Position numbers and translations under genes: made by a program
Assembly: GCF_001625575.1 (NCBI RefSeq)
Contig: NZ_AUXV01000073.1
Location: 248,001 to 312,000 of the forward strand
Direction of reading: 5' to 3'
Origin: Pseudoalteromonas luteoviolacea S2607
GTDB lineage: Bacteria; Pseudomonadota; Gammaproteobacteria; Enterobacterales; Alteromonadaceae
Length of the DNA stretch: 64,000 bases
The notes under the pieces: model-generated
Told to the model about the DNA's origin: nothing
The model's database searches: none
What the model saw: only the letters and a program-made list of their open reading frames with translations
Shown here: positions 52,219 to 60,294 of the stretch, piece by piece
Numbering within the stretch: the stretch's first letter is position 1
Layout: every line of letters begins with the position of its first letter

Positions 52219-52665
52219 ATGCGTACAGTAGATTTATCACCACTTTATCGTTCATTTATTGGCCTAGACCACCTGGCTTCATTAATGGACTCTGCACAAA
52301 GAAGTTCCGAAAAACAATCTGGGTTTCCTCCTTACAACATCGAAGCTTTGAATGAAGATAAGTACCAAATTACCATGGCAGTGGCCGGCTTTTCAGAACA
52401 AGAGCTGTCGTTGCAGTCAGAAAACAATACGCTCATCGTAACCGGTGAAAAAAGCAATAAAGATGCACAAAAAGAAAGAAAGTTTATTCATCAAGGTATT
52501 GCAGAGCGTAACTTCGAGAGAAAGTTCCAACTAGGTGACCATATTAAAGTGTTAGGTGCGGAACTAGAAAATGGCCTACTGGTCATTGACCTTGAAAGAG
52601 AAGTGCCTGAAGCGATGAAGCCAAGAAAAATCGAGATTGGCTCAAGCAAATTAATTGAACAGTAA
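52219..52665 (+). CDS. Small heat-shock protein, IbpA family (Hsp20)
   Basis: This 148-residue cytoplasmic holdase chaperone has an N-terminal segment MRTVDLSPLYRSFIGLD typical of IbpA/IbpB. The alpha-crystallin domain (about 30-125) has YQITMAVAGFSEQEL and a C-terminal GLLVIDLEREVPE. The conserved IxI anchor appears as IEI near the end. I chose ATG 52219 because it matches the IbpA N-terminus and has GAGG upstream at 52207; an in-frame start at 52183 is less likely. The long leader downstream of the sigma-32-like promoter could hold a thermosensor, but I could not draw a convincing one. A terminator follows. Confidence 0.93.
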   Translation: MRTVDLSPLYRSFIGLDHLASLMDSAQRSSEKQSGFPPYNIEALNEDKYQITMAVAGFSEQELSLQSENNTLIVTGEKSNKDAQKERKFIHQGIAERNFERKFQLGDHIKVLGAELENGLLVIDLEREVPEAMKPRKIEIGSSKLIEQ

Positions 52666-52705
52666 TTAAAAATTCTCCTTGTGACTTGTTGTTGAATTTC
52701 CAACC

Positions 52706-52728
52706 AGCCGCCTTTGGGCGGCTTTTTT
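52706..52728 (+). terminator. Intrinsic terminator of the hsp20 gene
   Basis: AGCCGCC (52706-52712) and GGCGGCT (52717-52723) with a TTTG loop are followed by a T-run to 52728. Confidence 0.9.
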
Positions 52729-52738
52729 GCATTGATAT

Positions 52739-53029
52739 TTAGTCAGTCGACTTTTTTCTGTGCCACGCTGCAAACGCCTCACTGACTCTATCATCATTAC
52801 GAAAGTTCGATATGGTTCTAGCATTGAAGGCATGCGGGTTTTGATTAACTTGTTTTGCTAAGTCATCCAATATTGCTTCGCCAAAGGTTTCGTATAACTG
52901 AATTTCTCTCGTGATTAGAGTAATTTCTCGGCTCGTCATTGCATGACCACCTTGAACGGCTGAAAAGAGATACTTACTTCCATCACGAAGAAGTGTCCAG
53001 CAATAGGGCTTTTGAGCTACGACTTCCAT
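52739..53029 (-). CDS. Hypothetical protein of 96 residues
   Basis: A small soluble protein with an N-terminal beta segment (WTLLRDGSKYLFSAV) and a helical rest rich in charged residues (REITLITREIQLYETFGEAILDDL is too long for a signal or TM). I do not recognise the family. The gene is convergent with hsp20 and is followed by its terminator. Codon use is ordinary. Confidence 0.65.
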   Translation of the reverse strand: MEVVAQKPYCWTLLRDGSKYLFSAVQGGHAMTSREITLITREIQLYETFGEAILDDLAKQVNQNPHAFNARTISNFRNDDRVSEAFAAWHRKKSTD

Positions 53030-53150
53030 TTGTGTTCACCATGTGCATTAGACTCGAATATTTGCGCTTAAATTACCATAAATATTATTGAAGTGTCATT
53101 AATTAGGTTCAATTTAAGGGACGAAAGAGACGCAGCTTGCGCCCCTTAAA

Positions 53151-53765
53151 TTATTGGTAATACGCGCTCATTTCGGATTTAGAGGCGCTTAACAGGTTGG
53201 CTATTTCACTTCGTGTTTCAGCTGGTTTGTTTTGGCTCAGCTTAAATTGACCCGTGATGTGTGTCACTTTGAGTTCAAAGAACAGTAAGCTTTTGCACAT
53301 GGCAATGAGCTGTTTTTCTGGCACTGTATTCAATTGCCATGGTTGAGACTTTGCTTCAAAAGCCGAGAGCATACAATGTAAAACCTCTATTTGTTTATCA
53401 AACTCTTCAATTTCGTGCAGCGTTGCTTGGAAGTGCACAGTTGCGTAATCCCAAGTTGGCAACTTAATGCCTTGAACTTGAGCGGGTGAAAGGTATGTAT
53501 CTGGGCCATGAAAAACGCCGTGTATTTGTTTACCTTTAAACTTTTTTAATGGATTTGTTGGGTTAGCGTGGCCGTATAGCGTAAGCGATTGTTTGCATAA
53601 GGTCAGGGGCATATGGCAGCTATAGGTGTTTGTTTCTGTGCCAAAGCCCATATCATGGTTCACGCTAGGAGATTGGCAAAACAACGTTGCTAAAGGGTAT
53701 CGCTCAATGAGGTCAAATAATTTAACTTGGTTTGATTCAACATAATCTTTGGGCGGATAACTCAT
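53151..53765 (-). CDS. PaiB-like FMN-binding protein
   Basis: This 204-residue protein belongs to the FMN-binding split-barrel family annotated as PaiB negative regulators. Typical features are the start MSYPPKDY, PLATLFC, HGPDTYLSPAQ and KLPTWDYATVHFQ. In Bacillus, PaiB is paired with the acetyltransferase PaiA. Here too a GNAT gene precedes it, overlapping as ATGA (stop 53762-53764, start 53763-53765). That overlap decides the start over an upstream one at 53801. The pair is divergent from a MocR regulator. Its molecular role is unclear; flavin or heme binding is inferred from the fold. Confidence 0.85.
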   Translation of the reverse strand: MSYPPKDYVESNQVKLFDLIERYPLATLFCQSPSVNHDMGFGTETNTYSCHMPLTLCKQSLTLYGHANPTNPLKKFKGKQIHGVFHGPDTYLSPAQVQGIKLPTWDYATVHFQATLHEIEEFDKQIEVLHCMLSAFEAKSQPWQLNTVPEKQLIAMCKSLLFFELKVTHITGQFKLSQNKPAETRSEIANLLSASKSEMSAYYQ

Positions 53766-54337
53766 AACCAGCTCTCCAAACGTGATTTTACCTCTGGCCA
53801 CATGTCATCTGTGATGCTAAAACGCGCGGTGTTACGAAAACTGCCATCTGGTAACTTTCTGTTTTTTAGATGCACGCCTTCAAAGTGAGCTCCTAATCTG
53901 GCAATTGCGCTGCGAGATTTATGATTTTGCTCATGGGTTTGAAACTCAATCCTCACTAGCCCTAATTGATCGAAAGCATGTTGCAGCAGTAAGTACTTTG
54001 CATGTGTATTGATATGGCTGCGCTGCCATTCTAGGCCAATAAATGTGTGGCCAATTTCAGCTTGTAGGTTTACTTCATCTAGGCGAAAAATACGCGTATT
54101 GCCAGTCACGGCGCCTGTTGCTACATCAATAATAGCAAACACAATTTGTTCTTTGGCGTTAAATTGTGCCGTTTGTTCAAACCAATCTTTTAATACTTCG
54201 GGTGTTGCGCAGTATTTACTTGGCACCCAGCGCCATATAGCTTCAGCTTTTCCGACTTGTTGCAACTGGTCTAAATGTTTTTCTGATAAAGGTTCTAGGC
54301 GCACTTTATCTGTGTATAGTACTGTTGTTTCAAACAT
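53762..54337 (-). CDS. RimJ/RimL-type GNAT acetyltransferase
   Basis: This 191-residue protein of the GNAT superfamily resembles the RimJ/RimL subgroup: LEPLSEKHL at the start, AEIGHTFIGLEWQRSHINTHAKYLLLQHAF (two short motifs within), and ARLGAHFEGVHL. Such enzymes acetylate protein N-termini or small amines. I chose ATG 54337 because AAAGGAG lies 6 bases upstream; a start at 54355 is possible. It is the first gene of a two-gene operon with the PaiB-like protein, facing a MocR regulator that may control it. Confidence 0.87.
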   Translation of the reverse strand: MFETTVLYTDKVRLEPLSEKHLDQLQQVGKAEAIWRWVPSKYCATPEVLKDWFEQTAQFNAKEQIVFAIIDVATGAVTGNTRIFRLDEVNLQAEIGHTFIGLEWQRSHINTHAKYLLLQHAFDQLGLVRIEFQTHEQNHKSRSAIARLGAHFEGVHLKNRKLPDGSFRNTARFSITDDMWPEVKSRLESWL

Positions 54338-54522
54338 AAAAAACTCCTTTCGCATGTACCTTTGATATGTAATTTGAGGTATACCCCACTAGGTATGGCT
54401 ACTAGCATATCTACTTCTGGGTTGGTTAAAACAACCAGATTTTAAAAGTTAGCTATACCAGCTTGTGCTGGGAAACAGAGTTTTGTAGTGTATTAAAAGC
54501 TTTATACTTAGTAGCAGGTATT

Positions 54523-55962
54523 ATGTTTTCAGGTAGGCCTTTAGACAGTAACACTCAACAAGCTAAATATGTTCAACTTGCAAGCCAAATTCGCGAAGCG
54601 ATTCAGGCCGGTCAGTTAAAACCCGGTGATGAATTACCTTCCGCGCGTCAATTGGGGCTACTTTTCGAAGTTAATCGACACACTGTGATGACCGCAATGC
54701 AAAATCTTGTGGCTGAAGGTTGGCTGCTTTCTCGGGTTAGAAAAGGCTATCAGGTAAATACGCAGCTCCCGATTGTTGACAGTGTGGGAACTTTGCAGAA
54801 AACGGACGAGACTGGCCCAATTAAACCGCAGTTTGCATATACGGTGGGGCACGAAGATCTAACCCTTCCAACAAAATACAAATATAACTTCGCAGGAGGG
54901 TTACCTGATGTTGCGCTTTTCCCCTTCGACGAGTTCCGCCGCAGCATGAACCGAGTCTGTCGAAATGCCAGTGCAGCATCATTACACTATCAAAATGTTG
55001 CCGGAGAACGGTCTTTGAGGACTCAATTGCAGCATTACTTACGCACTGCACGAGGCCTAACATGCGACGATATTTTAGTCTGTAATGGCTCTCAAGAAGC
55101 ACTATTTCTTATCGGTCAGGCTTTTATTCAAGCGGGGCAGGGCGTTGCAATGGAAGCATTGGGCTATCCGCCAGCAAGAAAAGCATTTCAAGCAGCTGGT
55201 GCGCAAATTTTTGATCTCAAGCAAGATAAACATGGGCTTTGTGTTGACTCATTAGCACGTTGCCTCTCAACAAACAGCGTGAAACTGTTGTATTTAACAC
55301 CGCTACATCAATACCCAACAACAGTCACTATGCCTGTGTCGCGGCGTATGGAAATTTATCGGTTATGTGTACAGCACGGGGTTTTCATTATTGAAGATGA
55401 TTACGACCATGAGTTTCATTACAGCTGCCCACCATTGCAGCCCATGGCTGCCAATGATCCAGCACAAATCGTCATTTACCTCGCCACCTTCTCCAAGATC
55501 ATGTTTGCTGGTGCGCGTATGGGGTACGTCACTGCGTCTGAAGCGGTGCTTAAGCATCTCACAGCATTAAAGCAAATCGTAAATCACAAAAATGATGCGC
55601 TAATGCAGTTGGCAGTAGCTGATTGGATGGCCGCTGGGAATTTCGAGCGACACTTGAGGCGAATGACAAAATTATACAGACAGCGTTGTGATGTGATGGA
55701 TCAATTGCTTCAGTACTATCAAAAGCAAGGGTTCGCTATTGAATATACTAAACCTCAAGGTGGCATGGCTTATTGGGTCGATTTAAAGCAAGACGTCTCT
55801 CAGTTACCTAAAAAACTATTACAAGCGGGGATTAATGCACATCCTGAGCAAAATTTTTGTCACAGCTCAAAAGCGCGTTATACGCATATTCGTTTGGGGT
55901 TTGCGGGCCAAGCAGAACACGATATTGAAAATGGGTTAGCGGCTTTATTTGACTTGTTGTAG
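54523..55962 (+). CDS. MocR/PdxR family PLP-dependent transcriptional regulator
   Basis: The 479-residue fusion protein has an N-terminal GntR winged helix (LASQIREAIQAGQLKPGDELPSARQLG is split over helix 1 and wing) and a C-terminal class I aminotransferase-like domain. PLP-site elements are visible: CNGSQEALF, EDDYDHEF, the Schiff-base lysine in ATFSKIM, and RLGFAG. MocR proteins bind PLP or PLP-amino-acid adducts and control neighbouring genes. It is divergent from the GNAT-PaiB-like pair, which is its likely target. ATG 54523 is chosen since the sequence before it is unlike the family. Confidence 0.9.
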   Translation: MFSGRPLDSNTQQAKYVQLASQIREAIQAGQLKPGDELPSARQLGLLFEVNRHTVMTAMQNLVAEGWLLSRVRKGYQVNTQLPIVDSVGTLQKTDETGPIKPQFAYTVGHEDLTLPTKYKYNFAGGLPDVALFPFDEFRRSMNRVCRNASAASLHYQNVAGERSLRTQLQHYLRTARGLTCDDILVCNGSQEALFLIGQAFIQAGQGVAMEALGYPPARKAFQAAGAQIFDLKQDKHGLCVDSLARCLSTNSVKLLYLTPLHQYPTTVTMPVSRRMEIYRLCVQHGVFIIEDDYDHEFHYSCPPLQPMAANDPAQIVIYLATFSKIMFAGARMGYVTASEAVLKHLTALKQIVNHKNDALMQLAVADWMAAGNFERHLRRMTKLYRQRCDVMDQLLQYYQKQGFAIEYTKPQGGMAYWVDLKQDVSQLPKKLLQAGINAHPEQNFCHSSKARYTHIRLGFAGQAEHDIENGLAALFDLL

Positions 55963-56271
55963 AAAAACAAAAGAAAAAAGGCCCATGCCTAGGCCCATTA
56001 TCGACGTATTGATTGCATGTTTTAAAAGGGAATTACTTTGAGTCAGGGCACCATGCGAGTTTGCCATCTAGATTCGCGGTGTTGTACTTTTATTTGCCTT
56101 CTACCTAGCTACCATCTTCTTTTTGGTCAAGTGCAACAATAAATTGCTGTGCTTCGCTAGATATGCGCTCAAATTATATGAACCTGATAGAGTCCACTAT
56201 AGGGTCAAAAGCGGTCGAGGTGTATTACACTTTATTACACCAATAAAGTGTAATGTACTGTTCTCGAGGTA
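55963..56271. other. Intergenic region with possible gene remnant and hairpins
   Basis: No intact gene is present. On the minus strand two short pieces read like coding sequence in different frames: one ending VALDQKEDGS before a stop near 56107, and one ending NLDGKLAWCPDSK before a stop near 56040. This would fit the tail of a decayed gene. A GGCC-based hairpin followed on the minus strand by a T-run lies near 55975-55997. Confidence 0.35.
56224..56254. terminator. Perfect 13-bp inverted repeat
   Basis: ATTACACTTTATT (56224-56236) and AATAAAGTGTAAT (56242-56254) have a 5-base loop and lie 18 bases after the histidine phosphatase stop. AT-rich, with no U-run; possibly a terminator for that gene. 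Confidence 0.5.
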
Positions 56272-56745
56272 CTATTTATCGGAGCTTTTTATCTCGAGTC
56301 GAGGTTCATCATCCACAAAGGTCACAATATACACTTTATGAAATTCATCTTCGTCAATTTCGACATCTCGGTTAGTCAGTAGCTTTACAAGTACAGGCGT
56401 TGTATTACTGTGACCTGCAACAACAACAGTGCCAGTTTTTTGCTTTAATTCTCTGGCAAAACCATCCAAGTTTCTGGCGTCATAAATAGAAACATGCGTG
56501 TCTATCATATCAGCCAAGGGTGCCAAGGTTGCCTTGGTACGATTATAGTTCGTCGCGTAGAGCTTGTTTGGCTCTAGTGGTAACATCATTTGCGCAAAAC
56601 GTTCGGCTCGCTCTATGCCCTTAGCAGTTAACGAGGGATCTATTCCCTTTTGTTTTTCGGCGTGGCGTATTAACACAATGTTGTCTGGCGTAGCCAGCAC
56701 AGGCATCGATAGTACGCATAGGGCAATAAAAATTAGGGTACGCAT
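56272..56745 (-). CDS. Exported histidine phosphatase family protein (SixA-like)
   Basis: The 157-residue protein has a Sec signal peptide ending near VLATP (residue 19). The catalytic RHAEK motif (His about 28) of the histidine phosphatase superfamily and the second conserved histidine in AGHSNTTP are both present. The short size matches SixA/phosphoglycerate-mutase-like single-domain members, but unlike SixA it should be periplasmic. The substrate is unknown. It is divergent from the MacA-like operon; the regulatory dyads of that operon lie about 80-115 bases upstream of this start. Confidence 0.82.
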   Translation of the reverse strand: MRTLIFIALCVLSMPVLATPDNIVLIRHAEKQKGIDPSLTAKGIERAERFAQMMLPLEPNKLYATNYNRTKATLAPLADMIDTHVSIYDARNLDGFARELKQKTGTVVVAGHSNTTPVLVKLLTNRDVEIDEDEFHKVYIVTFVDDEPRLEIKSSDK

Positions 56746-56826
56746 AAATTTATCTCGTTGTAATTTTACCTCACTATAGCGTCTTATACGTTTTCACGCA
56801 CTCAAAATCACGCGTGTCCTTTCACC

Positions 56827-56841
56827 TGTCCGCAGCGGACA
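56827..56841. promoter_or_regulatory. Upstream dyad 1, probable sigma-54 activator site
   Basis: TGTCCGC-A-GCGGACA is a perfect palindrome with a central base, about 110 bases upstream of the expected transcription start of the adaptor-ABC operon. Confidence 0.6.
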
Positions 56842-56847
56842 CATTTT

Positions 56848-56861
56848 CTGTCCGCGGACAG
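56848..56861. promoter_or_regulatory. Upstream dyad 2, probable sigma-54 activator site
   Basis: CTGTCCGCGGACAG is a perfect 14-bp palindrome sharing TGTCCG/CGGACA with dyad 1. The two centres are about 20.5 bp apart, two helical turns, so both face the same side of the DNA. Confidence 0.6.
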
Positions 56862-56911
56862 AAATATGACTCAATGAAATAATAAAATGCATTAAAAACA
56901 ACTAGATAAAG

Positions 56912-56928
56912 TTGGCACAGTACTGGTA
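56912..56928 (+). promoter_or_regulatory. Sigma-54-like promoter of the adaptor-ABC operon
   Basis: TTGGCAC (56912-56918) is an exact -24 element. At the required spacing the -12 reads TGGTA rather than TTGCA, so it is imperfect. The predicted start is near 56938, 28 bases before the adaptor ATG. Confidence 0.55.
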
Positions 56929-56965
56929 TTCCTTTATTTCAATATACCCAATTACAGGAAATACC

Positions 56966-58225
56966 ATGATAAAGGATACTCGCGGACAAGACGTTGTGGT
57001 TGAGACTCGACGTCCTATTTGGCGGCGCAAAAAAGCTTTAGGCTTGGGCGTAGGCATGTTACTGGTCGCGCTTGGATATGGCGCAATGACACGGGCAACC
57101 GCGCAGTTGTCGGTGGCTAAGCAAGATTTAGATATTGCGAGAGTTGAACTAGGCACGCTTACACGAGAAGTCAGTGCAAATGGCAAAATAGTCGCTGCTC
57201 ACGCGCCAACGATATACAGCCCGGAAATAGGTGTTGCAACTTTACATGTTAAAGCTGGTGACCAAGTTGAAGTTGGCCAGTTAATTGTTGAACTCAGCTC
57301 TCCAGAGCTGAGTAATGAACTCAAACAGCAACAATCAGAGCTGACTCGACTAGAAGGGGAGTGGCAGAGGCAAAAGTTAGAGTCCCGTCGTCAAGACTTA
57401 GCCCTGACCAAATCACTGGACTTAGCGAATGTTTCTTTACAAGCCGCTGAACGTGAAAACCGCCGTGCTCAGCTGTCCATCAAAGCTAGTTTGATCAGCC
57501 AAATAGATCTTGAACAAGCGGAGGATGAGTATGCGCGTGCAAAGCTAAACTACGCTCATGCTCAACAAGAAGCAGCGCTTGGACGGGACACTTTAAAATT
57601 TGAGTTATCCTCTGCTAAAAACCGTTATGAAAGACAAATACTTGTAGTCGAAGAAATTCAACGCCGAGTAAACAACCTTGAAATTAGAGCATCGGTTGAT
57701 GGGATTGTTGGCAACTTATTGGTGCAAAACAAGGCCGCAGTTTCTCAAAATGAAGCCTTAATGCGTCTCGTTGATTTATCCGCGTATGAAGTTGAGCTGC
57801 AAGTTCCAGAAAGTTACGCCAATGAACTGGGACTTGCGATGCAAGTTGTTATGAGAGTGGGGGCGCAAGAATTGATTGGTGAGCTCAGTGCGATTTCACC
57901 TGAAGTAAATAATCGAGAGGTTACGACCCGCGTTAAGTTCAGGCGTCAAGATATCTCTGGTATTCGTCAAAACCAACGTGTGCTCGCACGTATTCAATTA
58001 GAAAACAAAGAAAACGTATTAAAAGTTAAGCGCGGACCATTTTTGAATGTAGGTGGGCACTTCGCCTATCGAATTCAAGACAATATGGCACAAAGAGTGT
58101 CGATTAAAGTGGGCTCAAGCAGTTTAAAAGACATTGAAGTAAAAGCTGGGTTAAGAGAGGGTGACGAAATCATCGTCTCTGGATATGATGCGTTTACCCA
58201 AGCAGATTCAGTGCTCATTAGATAA
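56966..58225 (+). CDS. MacA/HlyD-type membrane fusion (adaptor) protein
   Basis: The 419-residue protein has a single N-terminal TM helix near residues 23-45 after a basic segment (RRPIWRRKK). A lipoyl-like half follows (IYSPEIGVATLHVKAGDQVEVGQLI), then a long coiled-coil hairpin (about 105-220), the second lipoyl half, and a beta-barrel (YEVELQVPESYA...). Such adaptors link an inner membrane pump to an outer membrane channel. ATG 56966 follows AGGAAA; an earlier start lies upstream of the promoter. It is first in an operon with an ABC ATPase and two permeases, so it resembles MacA. No TolC-type gene is in the window. Confidence 0.88.
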   Translation: MIKDTRGQDVVVETRRPIWRRKKALGLGVGMLLVALGYGAMTRATAQLSVAKQDLDIARVELGTLTREVSANGKIVAAHAPTIYSPEIGVATLHVKAGDQVEVGQLIVELSSPELSNELKQQQSELTRLEGEWQRQKLESRRQDLALTKSLDLANVSLQAAERENRRAQLSIKASLISQIDLEQAEDEYARAKLNYAHAQQEAALGRDTLKFELSSAKNRYERQILVVEEIQRRVNNLEIRASVDGIVGNLLVQNKAAVSQNEALMRLVDLSAYEVELQVPESYANELGLAMQVVMRVGAQELIGELSAISPEVNNREVTTRVKFRRQDISGIRQNQRVLARIQLENKENVLKVKRGPFLNVGGHFAYRIQDNMAQRVSIKVGSSSLKDIEVKAGLREGDEIIVSGYDAFTQADSVLIR

Positions 58226-58243
58226 TAAAAAAGGACAATCATT

Positions 58244-58966
58244 ATGTTGAACATGCAAAATATTGGCAAATTGTACCAAACAGAAATGGTGCAAACACAA
58301 GCACTGAGAGAGTTTAATTTAACCGTCAATGAAGGTGAGTTTATTGCTGTAACTGGGCCATCAGGCTCTGGTAAAACGACGTTTTTAAATATTGCAGGGT
58401 TGTTAGAGCCATATTCGTCAGGCCAGTATATGTTAGATGGTATCGATGTGGGAAAGCTCAACGACAATCAGCGTTCGGATCTGCGTAATCAAAAAATTGG
58501 ATTTATATTTCAAGGCTTCAACCTGATACCAGACTTAAACTTATTCGAAAACATAGAGGTACCGCTGCGATATCGAGGTATAAAAGCCAAGGAACGAAAA
58601 AGACGTGTTGAGCACTGCCTTGAGCAGGTTGGGTTAGCTGGGCGAGCCAGACACTTGCCGCAGCAGTTATCTGGTGGCCAGCAGCAACGTGTTGCGATTG
58701 CACGCGCTTTGGCAGGAGAGCCCAGGTTTCTGCTTGCTGATGAACCAACTGGTAACCTCGACAGTTTAATGGCAAGGCAAGTCATGACACTGCTTGAAGA
58801 GCTAAACCGCGCTGGCACAACCATCGTGATGGTGACGCATGACCCTGAACTGGCCAGAAGAACGCCGCGTAATATTCAAATCGTTGATGGCCAAGTTGCT
58901 GACTTTACTTTGTATCAAGGGACTCAAACGCCTCATGTTAATTCACAAAAATCTGTGGAGGTTTAG
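58244..58966 (+). CDS. ABC transporter ATP-binding protein (MacB/LolD type)
   Basis: A 240-residue ATPase subunit. Walker A is GPSGSGKTT, the signature is LSGGQQQRVAIARAL, Walker B is LLADEPTGNLD and the switch His is in VMVTHDPE. These are typical of the MacB/LolD/FtsE subfamily that energises mechanotransmission rather than transmembrane transport. ATG 58244 lies 18 bases after the adaptor gene with AAGGACA upstream. The stop is adjacent to the start of the first permease gene, so the genes are co-expressed. Confidence 0.93.
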   Translation: MLNMQNIGKLYQTEMVQTQALREFNLTVNEGEFIAVTGPSGSGKTTFLNIAGLLEPYSSGQYMLDGIDVGKLNDNQRSDLRNQKIGFIFQGFNLIPDLNLFENIEVPLRYRGIKAKERKRRVEHCLEQVGLAGRARHLPQQLSGGQQQRVAIARALAGEPRFLLADEPTGNLDSLMARQVMTLLEELNRAGTTIVMVTHDPELARRTPRNIQIVDGQVADFTLYQGTQTPHVNSQKSVEV

Positions 58967-58967
58967 C

Positions 58968-60281
58968 ATGTTGTGGCACTATTTTGATCTAGCATGGAGA
59001 AACATCAAGCTCACACCTTTTATCAGTCTGCTGATGATTATTGCAATCGGAATTGGTATTGGGGTTACGATGACGTCGTTGTCTGTGTATCACATGATGA
59101 GTGCAGATCCGATCCCGCAAAAAAGTAAGCAGTTATTTGCGGTGCAATTACAGACCATGGATGACGGACAAACTTGGAATACATCTGACGATGTACCTAC
59201 TCAGCTGACCTATGTAGATGCTAAGTATTTGATGGAAAACTCCCCTGTGGCCAAGCGGGCGGCCATGATGAAATCAGGTGCCGCCGTTCATTTAGGTAAG
59301 CCAGACAGTACGCCGTTTATTCAAGATGTGCGCATCACAGGTCGAGATTTCTTCTCCTTGTTTGGTTTGTCGTTTTTACACGGAGAAGTTTGGACTCAAG
59401 CACAAAGTGAACAAGCCGCGCCAGTTGCTGTCATTAGCGAAGATTTGGCTGAGCGGTTATTCCAACGCACGGACGTACTTGGAGAGTCAATTTACTTAGA
59501 TGAACGTAGCTATGAAGTGATTGGTGTAACCCAATTTTGGCAGCCCTCACTGAAGTTTTATGATGTAAACAATGGTCCGTTTCAACGAGCAGAACACATA
59601 TTCATTCCGTTTAGCCATATTGAAGCCTATCAACTTCATAGCTGGGGTAACACCAATGCGTGGAAAAATGAAGAAACGCGCTCGTATGCACAATTCCTTA
59701 ATTCTGAAATGATTTGGCTGCAGTTTTGGGTAGAGATAAATTCCCCATCGCAACTAAAAAACTACCAACAATTTTTAATGGATCACATGCTTGAACAGCA
59801 AAAGCTGGGGCGCTTCAATCGCAAGCAACTAGATTACAATCTTAAAAATGTTAGTGAGTGGCTTGGCTACAATCAAGTCGTTGATCCAGATAATAAGATT
59901 TTGGTTGGCCTAAGTTTTATGTTTTTAGCGGTATGTTTGGCGAATATATTAGGTATGTTGTTGGCTAAATTTTTGAAACGTGCACCAGATGCAGGTGTTC
60001 GACGTGCGCTAGGGGCAAGTAAAAGGCAGATTTTTTATCAACATTTAGTTGAAGTTGCACTCCTCGGGTTTTTGGGCAGCTTAGTGGGGATCTTACTTGC
60101 GCAACTAGGTCTTATTGGGATCCGAGAAACCATGTCGATTTACGTGGGGATTGCGAAAATGGATTGGATGATGCTACTCATCTCTCCTGTCATAGCCATC
60201 TTTGCATGCATGCTGGCGGGTTTGTTTCCAGCTTGGGTGGTCTGCAAAACCTCACCTGCAACCCATTTAAAAGTTCAATAA
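58968..60281 (+). CDS. MacB/FtsX-like ABC permease, first subunit
   Basis: This 437-residue inner membrane protein has one N-terminal TM helix (LTPFISLLMIIAIGIGIGV), a large periplasmic domain of about 250 residues (MacB_PCD type), and three C-terminal TM helices. An RRALGASKRQIFYQHL coupling motif sits between helices 2 and 3. ATG 58968 has GTGGAGG upstream; the longer frame beginning at 58839 overlaps the ATPase gene and is rejected. It forms a heterodimer with the next permease, by inference from the paired genes. Confidence 0.9.
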   Translation: MLWHYFDLAWRNIKLTPFISLLMIIAIGIGIGVTMTSLSVYHMMSADPIPQKSKQLFAVQLQTMDDGQTWNTSDDVPTQLTYVDAKYLMENSPVAKRAAMMKSGAAVHLGKPDSTPFIQDVRITGRDFFSLFGLSFLHGEVWTQAQSEQAAPVAVISEDLAERLFQRTDVLGESIYLDERSYEVIGVTQFWQPSLKFYDVNNGPFQRAEHIFIPFSHIEAYQLHSWGNTNAWKNEETRSYAQFLNSEMIWLQFWVEINSPSQLKNYQQFLMDHMLEQQKLGRFNRKQLDYNLKNVSEWLGYNQVVDPDNKILVGLSFMFLAVCLANILGMLLAKFLKRAPDAGVRRALGASKRQIFYQHLVEVALLGFLGSLVGILLAQLGLIGIRETMSIYVGIAKMDWMMLLISPVIAIFACMLAGLFPAWVVCKTSPATHLKVQ

Positions 60282-60294
60282 GGGAGTGCTGAGA

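Noticed and set aside
58510..58824. Minus-strand frames opposite the ABC ATPase gene
   Set aside because: The plus strand encodes complete Walker and signature motifs; the antisense frames are incidental.
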